From contig NZ_BDAY01000021.1 of assembly GCF_001612685.1 (NCBI RefSeq), forward strand, positions 62,001 through 126,000: a stretch of 64,000 nt of DNA, in the 5' to 3' direction. A program made the position numbers and the translations under genes. This document shows positions 11,045 through 19,510 of this stretch, in pieces. Position 1 is the first letter of the stretch. The number at the start of each line of letters is the position of its first letter. The notes beneath the pieces were generated by a model. The model did no database searches, was not told where the DNA came from, and saw only the letters and a program-made list of their open reading frames with translations. Source of the DNA: Nocardia altamirensis NBRC 108246. GTDB taxonomy: Bacteria; Actinomycetota; Actinomycetes; Mycobacteriales; Mycobacteriaceae.

Positions 11045-11093
11045 TAGCGAGCGCTAGAGAATGTGCTACTGTCCAGTTCTGTAGTGATCGCTA
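11045..11093. promoter_or_regulatory. paired TetR operator in the tetR-SDR divergent promoter
   Basis: TAGCGAGCGCTA (11045-11056) and TAGTGATCGCTA (11082-11093) share the palindromic consensus TAGYGANCGCTA with centres 37 bp apart. One copy sits close to each divergent gene, each followed by the same GAGA. Confidence 0.65.
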
Positions 11094-11109
11094 GAGAAAG
11101 GGGCGCACG

Positions 11110-11862
11110 ATGAGCGCACTGGCAGGCAAGACCGCGTTGGTGACCGGAGGCAGCCGTGGCATCGGCCGTGGCATCGCCGAACGGCTCGGACGGGATGGGG
11201 CGCGGGTTGCGGTCCACTACAACGGGAACGAGGAGGCGGCCAAGGACACCGTCGCCGCCATCGAAGCCGCGGGCGGCACGGCCTTCGCGATTCGCGCCGA
11301 ACTGGGTGTGCCCGACGACGCCGTCACGCTGTGGGCCGCCTTCGACGCGCACGCCGATGGCGTCGACATCATCGTCAACAACGCGGGCACCGACGGCATC
11401 CGCGAACCGATCGCAGGCACCGACGAGGCCGCATTCGACCGGGTCTTCGCGGTCAACACCAAGGCGCCGTTCTTCGTCACCAAGCTCGGCCTCGACCGGC
11501 TCCGCGACGGCGGCCGGATCATCAATATCTCCACCGGCCTCACCCACGGCGCGCACATGCCGGAACTCATCGCGTACACGATGACCAAGGGTGCGATCAA
11601 CACGATGACCAACGTGCTTGCCAAAGAGGTCGGGGTGCGCGGCATCACGGTGAACGCGGTCGCGCCTGGCATCGTCGACACCGATATGAACGCGTCCTTC
11701 CTGAACGACCCGGACACGGTGGCGGCCATCACGGCGATGTCCCCGCTGCGGCGGCTCGCCCAACCCGCCGAGGTCGCCGATGTCGTCGGATTTCTCGCGT
11801 CGGAGGACGGCCGCTGGGTCACCGGCCAATGGATCGACGCGACCGGCGGCGCGTTGCTGTGA
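11110..11862 (+). CDS. SDR-family NAD(P)-dependent oxidoreductase
   Basis: Classical short-chain dehydrogenase of 250 aa. Cofactor motif TGGSRGIG near residue 13, structural NNAG, catalytic Ser in INISTG and the YTMTK active-site Tyr/Lys pair are all present. The C-terminal GQWIDATGG is typical of FabG-like enzymes. Substrate cannot be assigned. A strong AAAGGGG ribosome-binding site precedes the ATG. It is probably repressed by the divergent TetR protein. Confidence 0.93.
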   Translation: MSALAGKTALVTGGSRGIGRGIAERLGRDGARVAVHYNGNEEAAKDTVAAIEAAGGTAFAIRAELGVPDDAVTLWAAFDAHADGVDIIVNNAGTDGIREPIAGTDEAAFDRVFAVNTKAPFFVTKLGLDRLRDGGRIINISTGLTHGAHMPELIAYTMTKGAINTMTNVLAKEVGVRGITVNAVAPGIVDTDMNASFLNDPDTVAAITAMSPLRRLAQPAEVADVVGFLASEDGRWVTGQWIDATGGALL

Positions 11863-11939
11863 CCGGATGATTGCTGCCGCATGGAAAGGCCGAGGCAGAG
11901 GCGCGCGTCCGGCAGAACCACCGGTTAGGCTTGGGCACC

Positions 11940-12875
11940 GTGCTGTCAGTTGTGCCAAGCCCGATCACCGTGCGCGCACCGTCCAAGGTGAACCTCCATC
12001 TCGGAGTCGGTGACCTGCGCGCCGATGGCTTTCACGACCTGACGACGGTCTTCCAGGCGCTGTCGCTCAGCGACGATCTGGAGATCACCCCCGCCGCATC
12101 GATGGCAGTGCGGGTCTCCGGCGAAGGCGCCGCCGAGGTGCCGACCGACCGCACCAATCTGGTGTGGAAGGCGGCCGTCCGGCTCGCGCATCTGGCGGGC
12201 AGGGCGCCGCTGGTGGAAATCGCCATCGCCAAAGGCATTCCGGTGGCAGGCGGTATGGCGGGTGGCAGCGCGGACGCCGCCGCGGCGCTCGTCGGACTCA
12301 ACGAGCTATGGGACTTGGGGCTCAGCCGCGACGAACTCGCCGCCGTTGCCGCCGAACTCGGCAGCGATGTGCCGTTCGCGCTGCACGGTGGTACGGCGCT
12401 CGGCACCGGCAGGGGCGAGCGGCTGCTTCCGGTGTTGTCCCGCAACACCTTCTACTGGGTGCTCGCGCTGGCCAAGGGCGGGCTGTCCACACCTGCGGTC
12501 TTCGCCGAGCTCGACCGCCTGCGCGCACACGGCACGCCGCCGCGGCTCGGTGAGCCGCAACAGCTGATGCAGGCGTTGGCCTTCGGTGACCCGAAACAGC
12601 TTGCGCCGCTGCTGGGTAACGACCTGCAGGCGGCGGCGTTGTCGCTCGAGCCGGAGCTGCGCCGGACGTTGCGCGCCGGTGTCAACGCGGGCGCGCTGGC
12701 CGGTTTGGTCTCCGGCTCCGGGCCTACCTGTGCATTCCTTTGCGAGAGTGAGGAATCCGCGGTGGCGGTGGCTGCGGAACTCGCAGGGGCCGGAGTGTGC
12801 CGTAGCGTCCGAACGGCCAGCGGCCCGGTTCCCGGCGCTCGCGTTCTCAGTAGCGAAACCCCTGGCAAGCGCTGA
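11940..12875 (+). CDS. ispE: 4-diphosphocytidyl-2-C-methyl-D-erythritol kinase
   Basis: GHMP kinase of the non-mevalonate (MEP) isoprenoid pathway; phosphorylates the 2-hydroxyl of CDP-methylerythritol. Family motifs: APSKVNLHL at the N-terminus, the ATP loop [17 protein letters not shown], and the C-terminal [16 protein letters not shown] at 11940 is chosen (311 aa); GTG at 11952 is equally compatible with the mycobacterial N-terminus, while a further upstream start would add about 23 residues without homology. It follows the SDR gene by 77 bp and is convergent with an LLM-type gene. Confidence 0.95.
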   Translation: MLSVVPSPITVRAPSKVNLHLGVGDLRADGFHDLTTVFQALSLSDDLEITPAASMAVRVSGEGAAEVPTDRTNLVWKAAVRLAHLAGRAPLVEIAIAKGIPVAGGMAGGSADAAAALVGLNELWDLGLSRDELAAVAAELGSDVPFALHGGTALGTGRGERLLPVLSRNTFYWVLALAKGGLSTPAVFAELDRLRAHGTPPRLGEPQQLMQALAFGDPKQLAPLLGNDLQAAALSLEPELRRTLRAGVNAGALAGLVSGSGPTCAFLCESEESAVAVAAELAGAGVCRSVRTASGPVPGARVLSSETPGKR

Positions 12876-12877
12876 GT

Positions 12878-12912
12878 GTGGCACCGCGCCGTGTCGATGA
12901 GCACGGTGCCAC
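12878..12912. terminator. hairpin between convergent ispE and LLM genes
   Basis: GTGGCACCG (12878-12886) pairs with CGGTGCCAC (12904-12912), a 9-bp GC-rich stem immediately after the ispE stop. There is no U-tract, as is common for actinobacterial terminators. Confidence 0.5.
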
Positions 12913-12933
12913 TGCGGGTGGCTCTTTCGTGAT

Positions 12934-13782
12934 TCAGGCGACCACGTCGGCCAGGCGATCGACCTGGTCGGCATCGCGGCCGTAGCAGTACAGCATCACC
13001 TCGTCGGCCCCGAGATCATCGAGCTGCTTGATGGCAGAACGGATCTCGTCGGGAGTGGTGAGCATCCCGGCGAGCATGTAATCGGCGCGACCGCTGAACT
13101 CGTAGTAGCCGCCCATCGAGGCGCGGGCGTCCTCGATCAGCCTTGGACTGCCGAGTGCGACGTTGACCTGGGCGACGATGCGGGGCTGTCCGGCACGGCC
13201 GTTGTCGGTCCATGAGCGGCGGACGGTGTCGAAAAGGCCACCGGCCCACGAGGGGGCGGCGGCCGCGAGAAAGCCTCCGCCCCAACGGCCTACCCGTTCG
13301 AGGGCGGCAGGCTGGAAGCCGCCGAAGAGCAACTCGGGGCCTTCGGCGCGCAGCGGAGCAGGTCCGATCGGGCCGCACTCGTCGCTGTACGGCGCGCCGG
13401 ACCAGATGCGGCGCATGACCTCGAGCTGTTCGTCGAGGCGACGTCCTCGGGTGCGGAGATCGGTGCCGGAGGCGAGGTGATCGTCCGCGCGGCCGCCGAC
13501 GCCGAGGCCGAGCACGAAGCGCCCGCCGGACATGCGGTCCAGTGTCGCGGCTTGTTTGGCGAGCAGGGTCGGTTCGCGCAGCGGCGCGATCAGAACTTCG
13601 GTCTGCAGCGTGATGCGGGTCGTTGCGCCGGCGAGCAATGCGAGTGCGACGAGTGGTTCGGGGTTGTCGTAGACGAGCCGGTCGAGCAGGCCGAGCGTGC
13701 TGAACGGGCCGGCATCGGCGCGACGGGCCCAGTCGAGCAGCCGGGTGGAATCGGAGATGGGCAGGCCAAGGCCGACGTGCAT
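12934..13782 (-). CDS. LLM-class flavin/F420-dependent oxidoreductase
   Basis: Luciferase-like TIM-barrel monooxygenase or F420-dependent dehydrogenase, 282 aa. Typical features: MHVGLGLPI at the start, LQTEVLIAPLREPTLLAKQAATLDRMSGGRFVLGLGVG split over the flavin site, and LLFGGF before the C-terminal part. The ATG at 13782 has a GGAGG site 7 nt upstream, so the 15-codon extension sometimes possible is rejected. The promoter region carries an array of ACGAACG/CGTTCGT half-sites, so an unseen repressor probably controls it. Confidence 0.9.
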   Translation of the reverse strand: MHVGLGLPISDSTRLLDWARRADAGPFSTLGLLDRLVYDNPEPLVALALLAGATTRITLQTEVLIAPLREPTLLAKQAATLDRMSGGRFVLGLGVGGRADDHLASGTDLRTRGRRLDEQLEVMRRIWSGAPYSDECGPIGPAPLRAEGPELLFGGFQPAALERVGRWGGGFLAAAAPSWAGGLFDTVRRSWTDNGRAGQPRIVAQVNVALGSPRLIEDARASMGGYYEFSGRADYMLAGMLTTPDEIRSAIKQLDDLGADEVMLYCYGRDADQVDRLADVVA

Positions 13783-13898
13783 GGAGAACCTCCAGAGCGA
13801 AAAGACGGAGTCGTGCCGCCCTCTCACACCTCGGTAGGCCGAGGTGGGGCTCCCATTCTGCGGCTGTGGTTCCGGGGAGCGCCTGTCTGACTAACTAT

Positions 13899-13949
13899 GT
13901 TCGTAACGAACGTCGTTCGTCGACTTGACTGTAGACGAACGCCGTTCGT
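13899..13949. promoter_or_regulatory. orphan operator array of ACGAACG half-sites
   Basis: Two perfect odd-centred palindromes, ACGAACGTCGTTCGT (13906-13920) and ACGAACGCCGTTCGT (13935-13949), lie 29 bp apart, with an overlapping GTTCGTAACGAAC at 13899-13911. The rest of the 335-bp gap between the LLM gene and the ABC-F gene holds a diverged dispersed repeat and no gene. No regulator gene is adjacent. Confidence 0.65.
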
Positions 13950-13996
13950 TCCGCAAGTGTTCCGGAATGGGCAGGTGACAACTGGTTTCGGTCGTA

Positions 13997-14105
13997 CATG
14001 GGTAACTCGTCGGGTACGTCCAGAACCCGGCCCCGTACGCGCCCGCCGGCCCGGCACGCGCCGTGAGTAGGCTCTCACGGCCGGCAAAAAACGCGGAGAG
14101 GCGGG
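13997..14105 (+). repeat. dispersed 106-bp repeat, diverged copy
   Basis: Shares the start CATGGGTAACTC with CGGGTACG and the end GCGGAGAGGCGGG with the copies at 39885-39990 and 42719-42824, with a diverged middle. It ends 12 bp before the ABC-F start codon. Confidence 0.5.
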
Positions 14106-14117
14106 CTAGTAGGTTTC

Positions 14118-15929
14118 ATGTCCAATCTGATCAACCTCGAACAAGTCTCCAAGAGCTTCGGGATCACCCCGCTACTGGACGACGTCTCGCTCGGCGTGCA
14201 CGCTGGCGAGCGCATTGGGGTGGTCGGTCTGAACGGTGGTGGCAAGACCACCCTGCTCGAGGTGCTCACCGGACTGGAGCCGCCGGACAGCGGACGGGTC
14301 AGCCGAGTCGGTGGTCTGCGCCTGGCCGTGGTGACGCAGCGCGGTGTGCTGCCCCCTGGTTCGACCGTCGGCTCGGTGGTGCTCGCCGGTCTGGCCGACG
14401 ACATCGGGAGCGGTCGGGCGGCGGGTGGATCCGACGATGTCGCCGAACACGAATGGGCCGCCAACCCGCGCATCCGCTCGGTGATGGAGGGCATCGGCAT
14501 CGCCGGACTCGGCCTGGAGACCTCGATCGACAACCTCTCCGGTGGCGAGCGCCGCCGAGTTGCCTTGGCCGCCGCGCTGGTTCGCGATCTCGACCTGCTC
14601 GTCCTCGACGAGCCGACCAACCACCTCGACGTCGAGGGCGTGCAGTGGCTCGCCGAGCATCTGCTCGGCAGGCGCAGCGCACTCGTCGTGGTGACCCACG
14701 ATCGCTGGTTCCTCGACACCGTCGCCACCAACACCTGGGAGGTCGTCGGCGGCAAGGTGGAGAGCTACGAGGGCGGTTACGGCGACTGGATTTTCGCGCG
14801 CGCCGAACGGGCAAGGCAGGCCGATGCTTCCGAGGCACGGCGCGCCAACCTGGCGCGCAAGGAACTGGCTTGGTTGCGGCGTGGCGCGAAGGCCCGCACC
14901 TCCAAACCGCGCTACCGGGTGGAGGCGGCCGAGGCGCTGATCGCCGACGTGCCGCCGCCGCGCGACAGTGTCTCGCTGGCCGCGTTCGCACGAAAGCGCC
15001 TTGGGCGCGTCGTCATCGAGCTCGAGGACACCACCCTGACCACCCCGGACGGCCGGGAGCTGGTGCGCGATCTGACCTGGCGGCTCGCGCCGGGGGAGCG
15101 GGTCGGTCTGGTCGGCGTGAACGGTTCCGGCAAGACGACGCTGCTGCGCACGCTGGCCGGCGATGCGGAACCGGCTGTCGGCAAGCGCATTCAGGGCCAG
15201 ACGGTGCAGATCGGTTGGCTGCGGCAGGAACTCGACGACCTGCCGACCGATATGCGCGTGCTGGAGGCGGTGCAACAGATCGCGCAGCGAATCATGCTCG
15301 GCGACAAGGAGATCTCTGCCGGTCAGTTGGCCGAACGGCTCGGCTTCACGCCTGCCCGCCAGCGCACCCCGGTCGGCGATCTGTCCGGTGGCGAGCGGCG
15401 CAGGCTGCAGCTGACCCGCATCCTGATGGCCGAACCGAACGTGCTACTGCTCGACGAGCCGACCAACGACCTGGACATCGACACCCTGCAGCAGCTGGAA
15501 GACCTGCTCGACAACTGGGCGGGCACGCTGGTCGTCATCAGTCACGACCGCTACCTGATCGAGCGCATCTGCGATTCGACCTGGGCGCTGTTCGGCGACG
15601 GCAAGCTCACCAACCTGCCCGGTGGCATCGATGAATACCTGAAGAAGCGCGCGACGCTCGCCGCCGTCCCGGCCCGCGCAGGCGCCGCGGACGCCAAGTC
15701 CGCGCCGGTGACCGATGCCGCCGCCCAGCGTGCCGCCCGCAAGGAACTGTCCAGGCTGGAACGCGCCATCGAGAAGTTCGACGACCGCGAGCGCAAGCTG
15801 CACGACGCACTGGCCGCCGCGGCCACCGACCCGGACAAGCTGGTCACCCTCAATGCCGAGCTGAAGCAGGTCGTCGCGGACAAGGAAGCCGCGGAAGAAC
15901 GTTGGATGGAGCTGGCGGACGGCGCGTAG
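14118..15929 (+). CDS. ABC-F-family ATPase, ribosome-associated
   Basis: Two tandem ATP-binding cassettes and no membrane segment, 603 aa, typical of ABC-F translation factors. Cassette 1 has GLNGGGKTTL, LSGGERRRVALA and LLVLDEPTNHLD. Cassette 2 has GVNGSGKTTL, LSGGERRRLQLTR and LLLDEPTNDLD. The inter-cassette linker with many Arg/Lys (about residues 230-280) is the P-site-tRNA interaction motif region. A C-terminal coiled coil (LSRLERAIEKF to KEAAEERW) follows, as in Uup-like members. Probably a housekeeping factor rather than an antibiotic-resistance protein, but this cannot be decided from sequence. Confidence 0.93.
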   Translation: MSNLINLEQVSKSFGITPLLDDVSLGVHAGERIGVVGLNGGGKTTLLEVLTGLEPPDSGRVSRVGGLRLAVVTQRGVLPPGSTVGSVVLAGLADDIGSGRAAGGSDDVAEHEWAANPRIRSVMEGIGIAGLGLETSIDNLSGGERRRVALAAALVRDLDLLVLDEPTNHLDVEGVQWLAEHLLGRRSALVVVTHDRWFLDTVATNTWEVVGGKVESYEGGYGDWIFARAERARQADASEARRANLARKELAWLRRGAKARTSKPRYRVEAAEALIADVPPPRDSVSLAAFARKRLGRVVIELEDTTLTTPDGRELVRDLTWRLAPGERVGLVGVNGSGKTTLLRTLAGDAEPAVGKRIQGQTVQIGWLRQELDDLPTDMRVLEAVQQIAQRIMLGDKEISAGQLAERLGFTPARQRTPVGDLSGGERRRLQLTRILMAEPNVLLLDEPTNDLDIDTLQQLEDLLDNWAGTLVVISHDRYLIERICDSTWALFGDGKLTNLPGGIDEYLKKRATLAAVPARAGAADAKSAPVTDAAAQRAARKELSRLERAIEKFDDRERKLHDALAAAATDPDKLVTLNAELKQVVADKEAAEERWMELADGA

Positions 15930-16015
15930 CCCGTCGCGTGCTCACCCCGCCGCACCGTGGTGCCAGCTGCTGTGCGGCGGGGCGAAGGTCAAGCCGCCTG
16001 GGACGTCTGTGTGCG

Positions 16016-16903
16016 TCAGTGCCCGGCGGCGCGGTCGTCCTGGATCGCCACCGGCAGACAGGTGCGCACGAAGTCGGTGCCGAACCCGGTCAGGGCCACG
16101 CTGCGGTAGATGACCTTGGTGCCGAAACCGGAGCGCTTCAACAACTCTCGCACCGTGGTCTGCGCCTCCAGCAGCTGATACCGCTGCGGGTTGCCGACGG
16201 GCTCCCGCTCGTGCTCGATCAGGCCGAGCCTGCGCAGGTTGGTCAGATACTGCTGGATCCGGTTCGGGAAGCGCAGCCCGGCCTGCTCGCCGACCAGCGT
16301 CAGCATGGACCCGAGGCGTTCCGCGCCGAGCGCGCGCGGCCGCCCGGTGCGGATGTCGATCGAGGGCTGCGGGCCGTCCAGATGCAGGAAGCGCAGCACC
16401 CGCGCCTCGTCCGGCGTCAGCTCGGCGAGCATGCCTGCGAACGCCGGATGGTTCTCGTCTTCGTCGTTGGTGCTCGGCGACCACCGCAGCAGCGCGGCGC
16501 CCTGCTCGCGCAGCGTGGGAACGGCATGCGCGGCAGGCTCATTCGGGACCTCGGGCAGTCCGAGCGCCTGGCGCATCCGATCGCGCACCTCGGATTCGGC
16601 CTCTGCCAGCACTTCTCGCGGCGACACTCCCTGAATGCTGCGCGCGACGACGGTCGAGGTGACCCCCACCGCGGTGCCGAGGCTCCACGCCGTCACGCCG
16701 GTGAACGCGCTCCAGGCGACCCTGGCCACGCCGGTGGCCGCACGCACGGTCGCAATGGGAACCGGCACCCGCGAAGGTGATTCGTCGGCCCGCACGATCT
16801 CGCTGTCCGGCCGTCGGGCGAGCTCCGTCGACGGCGCGACGGCCTCGGGAGGATGCCCGGCGGCCCCGGCATCGTCGCCAGGGTCGGATTTCGCTACAGC
16901 CAT
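16016..16903 (-). CDS. Abi-alpha (DUF4393)-like protein
   Basis: A 295-aa protein with an Arg/Pro-rich N-terminus, a weakly hydrophobic stretch (ATGVARVAWSAFTGVTAW) and a conserved C-terminal half containing LTPDEARVLRFLHLDGPQPSIDIRTG and RRLGLIEHE. It resembles actinobacterial proteins annotated Abi-alpha/DUF4393; I hold this family assignment at moderate confidence. The start at 16903 overlaps the end of the DUF445 gene by 10 bp, so the two are co-translated. A paralogue lies on the other side of DUF445 at 18480-19373, sharing the same DEAR-LRF and RTCL/F C-terminal blocks. Confidence 0.7.
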   Translation of the reverse strand: MAVAKSDPGDDAGAAGHPPEAVAPSTELARRPDSEIVRADESPSRVPVPIATVRAATGVARVAWSAFTGVTAWSLGTAVGVTSTVVARSIQGVSPREVLAEAESEVRDRMRQALGLPEVPNEPAAHAVPTLREQGAALLRWSPSTNDEDENHPAFAGMLAELTPDEARVLRFLHLDGPQPSIDIRTGRPRALGAERLGSMLTLVGEQAGLRFPNRIQQYLTNLRRLGLIEHEREPVGNPQRYQLLEAQTTVRELLKRSGFGTKVIYRSVALTGFGTDFVRTCLPVAIQDDRAAGH

Positions 16904-18216
16904 GTGGTCGCCACTCCCGTTCCGAAAATCAGGATATGAGCGTATCCGGCGAACAGACCCAACACGCCGCCATGGAGAAAAAGCAGCCACTCGTCCTGCT
17001 TGATGGCTGAGCGCAGCATGTCGACGAAGTCCGGCGGCTTCAGCGCCGCCATCTGCCTGGCGATGTACTGGTTGATCTGCCTGCCCTGGCGGACGTTGAA
17101 CTCGGGGTCGGCGAAGGCGATGGGGGCGATGGCCATCGCCTCGGTGGTCAGCGTCGACTGCAGCGAGTCGTATTCGCGGCTGCCGAGCATGAACTTCACG
17201 GCGGGCCTGGCAGGCCCGAGCGCGCGGTCCGCGGCCGGGCGCAGGGTGTCCTCCAGCATCTGCATGGTGCGGTCCGAGCGCGGGCCGTTGAGCAGCTCGT
17301 CGCCGATGTTGGCCACCGTCATCACCTGACTGGACACCAATTCGGCGTACCCGTCGGTGATTTCGGATTGGCGCTTGATCAGCAGGCCGCGCCGCCACGG
17401 GCACCACCACTTCGGGTAGGCGGGCGCGAAGATCATGTTGATGCCGACCCAGTTGACGGTCCAGCCGATGATCACGCCGCCGATCGGCAGCACCACCAGC
17501 GTCGACCAGCCGGTGAGATGCAGGATCGCTACCAGTACGGCGCCCATCGGCGCGCCGAACCAGAAGCCGAAGTTGATCATGAATCGCAACTCTTTCGCAC
17601 CGAGCACCTGGAACAGTGTGTTGAGCAGTTGCGGCCTTGCCTGGAAGTAACGAATGACCATCTGCTTCACGTCGAGCAGTTGATCAATATTCGCGCCCAA
17701 TTCATCTGTCAGCTCGCGCAAAATATCCGGAAGTTGCTGCCTGACCCGCGCGTGCACCATCTCGCGCACTTGGGTCGGCAGGTTGTACCAGAGCTGCGGG
17801 TGTTCTCGTTTGAGAATTTCTTCGACGATGTCCTGGATCTGTGCGTCGGCGATGCTGGCGAGATGTTCGGCGAGCTTGTCCGGCTCCAGTTCGCGATAAA
17901 AGTCGGCGACGCTACCGAGTTTGGCCAGGCCCTTGTCGACCGCGATGCTTGCCATCTTGTCCGCACGCGACGGCACGATGCCCTGCCAGCCGATTCGCCC
18001 GTCGTAGCTGAGCAGCGGGAGCACTTGAATTCGTTTGGGCAGGAACGGGTACAGCGCCTTCAATCCGGGTAGCCGGAAACCGTGGAACGCGATCGGCCGG
18101 AACAGCATGAGCACGCCGGTCCAGTTGGTGATGTAGCCGATGATCCCCGTGAATAGTGGGATTGTCAGAAGCTCTAGCAGGATTGTCGGGTGGATTCCGA
18201 ACACACTCTCTAACAC
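16894..18216 (-). CDS. DUF445-family membrane protein
   Basis: A 440-aa protein with an N-terminal membrane region (LLELLTIPLFTGIIGYITNW), a large amphipathic soluble middle (about 60-215), two membrane segments around 240-300 and a C-terminal one near 415-435. The GYITNWTGVLMLFRP and GWTVNWVGINMIF repeats are characteristic of DUF445 (YheB-like) proteins of unknown function. GTG at 18216 is chosen because AGGAGG lies 7 nt upstream; longer versions would cross the divergent promoter. Operon partner of the Abi-alpha-like gene downstream. Confidence 0.85.
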   Translation of the reverse strand: MLESVFGIHPTILLELLTIPLFTGIIGYITNWTGVLMLFRPIAFHGFRLPGLKALYPFLPKRIQVLPLLSYDGRIGWQGIVPSRADKMASIAVDKGLAKLGSVADFYRELEPDKLAEHLASIADAQIQDIVEEILKREHPQLWYNLPTQVREMVHARVRQQLPDILRELTDELGANIDQLLDVKQMVIRYFQARPQLLNTLFQVLGAKELRFMINFGFWFGAPMGAVLVAILHLTGWSTLVVLPIGGVIIGWTVNWVGINMIFAPAYPKWWCPWRRGLLIKRQSEITDGYAELVSSQVMTVANIGDELLNGPRSDRTMQMLEDTLRPAADRALGPARPAVKFMLGSREYDSLQSTLTTEAMAIAPIAFADPEFNVRQGRQINQYIARQMAALKPPDFVDMLRSAIKQDEWLLFLHGGVLGLFAGYAHILIFGTGVATTWL

Positions 18217-18311
18217 GACACCCTCCTGCCGACACACCGGTGACCGCCGCCTCACCGGCACCTCAAAGTAGCACCCCGTCGGCATCGGGACTCTATTGTG
18301 ATCAGAGGAAC

Positions 18312-18338
18312 TGGGTCCACCTCGAGTGTGCGGACCCA
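18312..18338. promoter_or_regulatory. inverted repeat in the DUF445/Abi-alpha divergent region
   Basis: TGGGTCC (18312-18318) and GGACCCA (18332-18338) form a 7-bp inverted repeat in the 263-bp gap between two divergent genes. It is a possible operator; there is no other support. Confidence 0.25.
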
Positions 18339-18479
18339 CAGTCCCGCATGCGGAGATATCGGTCACAGTGTTTGTCTGCAATGCCGCATCGCCGGAGCCC
18401 GGCGGCGACAATGACCAGCGACACAGGGGGCAGTAATCTGTGGGGCGGATTCGTTCACCTGGCGATATCGGAGTATGAC

Positions 18480-19373
18480 GTGGCAGACGACAGGACCGGA
18501 CAGGACATCACCCGAGCCGGTTCCCGCTCCGTGGAGCGCAGCGCGGATGTCGAACAACGGCAGATCAGCAATGAGGCGCGGCTGATTCGCGGGGTCTTCC
18601 GCGCGGCGGGGCTCGCGGCGGGCACCGTGGTGCGGGGTGGGCAGTGGGCGGTCGGCACCACGTTCGAGGTCACCAAGGAGATCACCCAGGCCGCGCTGGA
18701 CGGCGAATCGTCCGCCGACATCGCGGAGCGGACCGGAAATGCGTTGCGCTCCATAGCTCGTAGCGCGCTCGGCGTCACCGAGGGCTCGGTGCGCGAGATC
18801 GTGAGCTACGTGCCGACGCCGAACGGCCCGGCGAACAACCACGGCAGCCAGCAACAGGCCCTCGCCGTCGGCTCCTATCTGCGCTCGGCGAGCACCGACG
18901 AGCTACGCAGGCGCGGCGACGCGCTGCTCGCTCGCTCCGCCGACGTGTATTTCACCGAGGACGTGCATCCGGCCTACGACCGCATCCTCGACGAGCTCGC
19001 CCCCGACGAGGCGCGCATCCTGCGCTTCATGGCGCAGAACGGCGCGCAGCCCTCGGTCGATGTGCGGACCAACCGGCCGCTCGGCATCGGATCCGAACTG
19101 GTGCAGGGTGATCTGACCTCGGTCCCCGAGCAGGCGGGCGTGCGCTACCCGGACCGGTCGCGCCCCTATCTGATCAACCTCAACCGGCTCGGGCTCACGC
19201 TGATCTCCGACGACCCGGTGGTGTTGAGCCGATACATGGTGCTCGAGGTGCAGCCGGTGGTCGAGGCGGCACTGAAGAAGGCGGGCCGCGCGCCGAAAAT
19301 TGTGCGCAAATCGCTGCGCCTCACCGAGTTCGGTGAAGATTTCTGCCGCACCTGCTTCACCATCGGAAACTGA
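18480..19373 (+). CDS. Abi-alpha (DUF4393)-like protein, paralogue of 16016-16903
   Basis: A 297-aa protein. The C-terminal 130 residues align with the gene at 16016-16903: LAPDEARILRFMAQNGAQPSVDVRTN, EQAGVRYPDR, LNRLGLTLI and GEDFCRTCF. The N-terminal half has a similar layout, with GLAAGTVVRGGQWAVGTTFEV as the weakly hydrophobic block. GTG at 18480 follows GGAG at 6-nt spacing. Divergent from the DUF445 operon, so the three genes make a compact symmetric locus. Function unknown. Confidence 0.7.
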   Translation: MADDRTGQDITRAGSRSVERSADVEQRQISNEARLIRGVFRAAGLAAGTVVRGGQWAVGTTFEVTKEITQAALDGESSADIAERTGNALRSIARSALGVTEGSVREIVSYVPTPNGPANNHGSQQQALAVGSYLRSASTDELRRRGDALLARSADVYFTEDVHPAYDRILDELAPDEARILRFMAQNGAQPSVDVRTNRPLGIGSELVQGDLTSVPEQAGVRYPDRSRPYLINLNRLGLTLISDDPVVLSRYMVLEVQPVVEAALKKAGRAPKIVRKSLRLTEFGEDFCRTCFTIGN

Positions 19374-19510
19374 CCGCGATCGTCGCGGGCGTCGTTTCTG
19401 CCCGGGTCCGTAGTTGATCTACGGGGGAATGTCCGTCGAACAGTGATAGCAATCTGATACAAATCTCGTAATTGGTGTAGCCATCGGGCTTTGGATGGGA
19501 TTGTTGAGGG

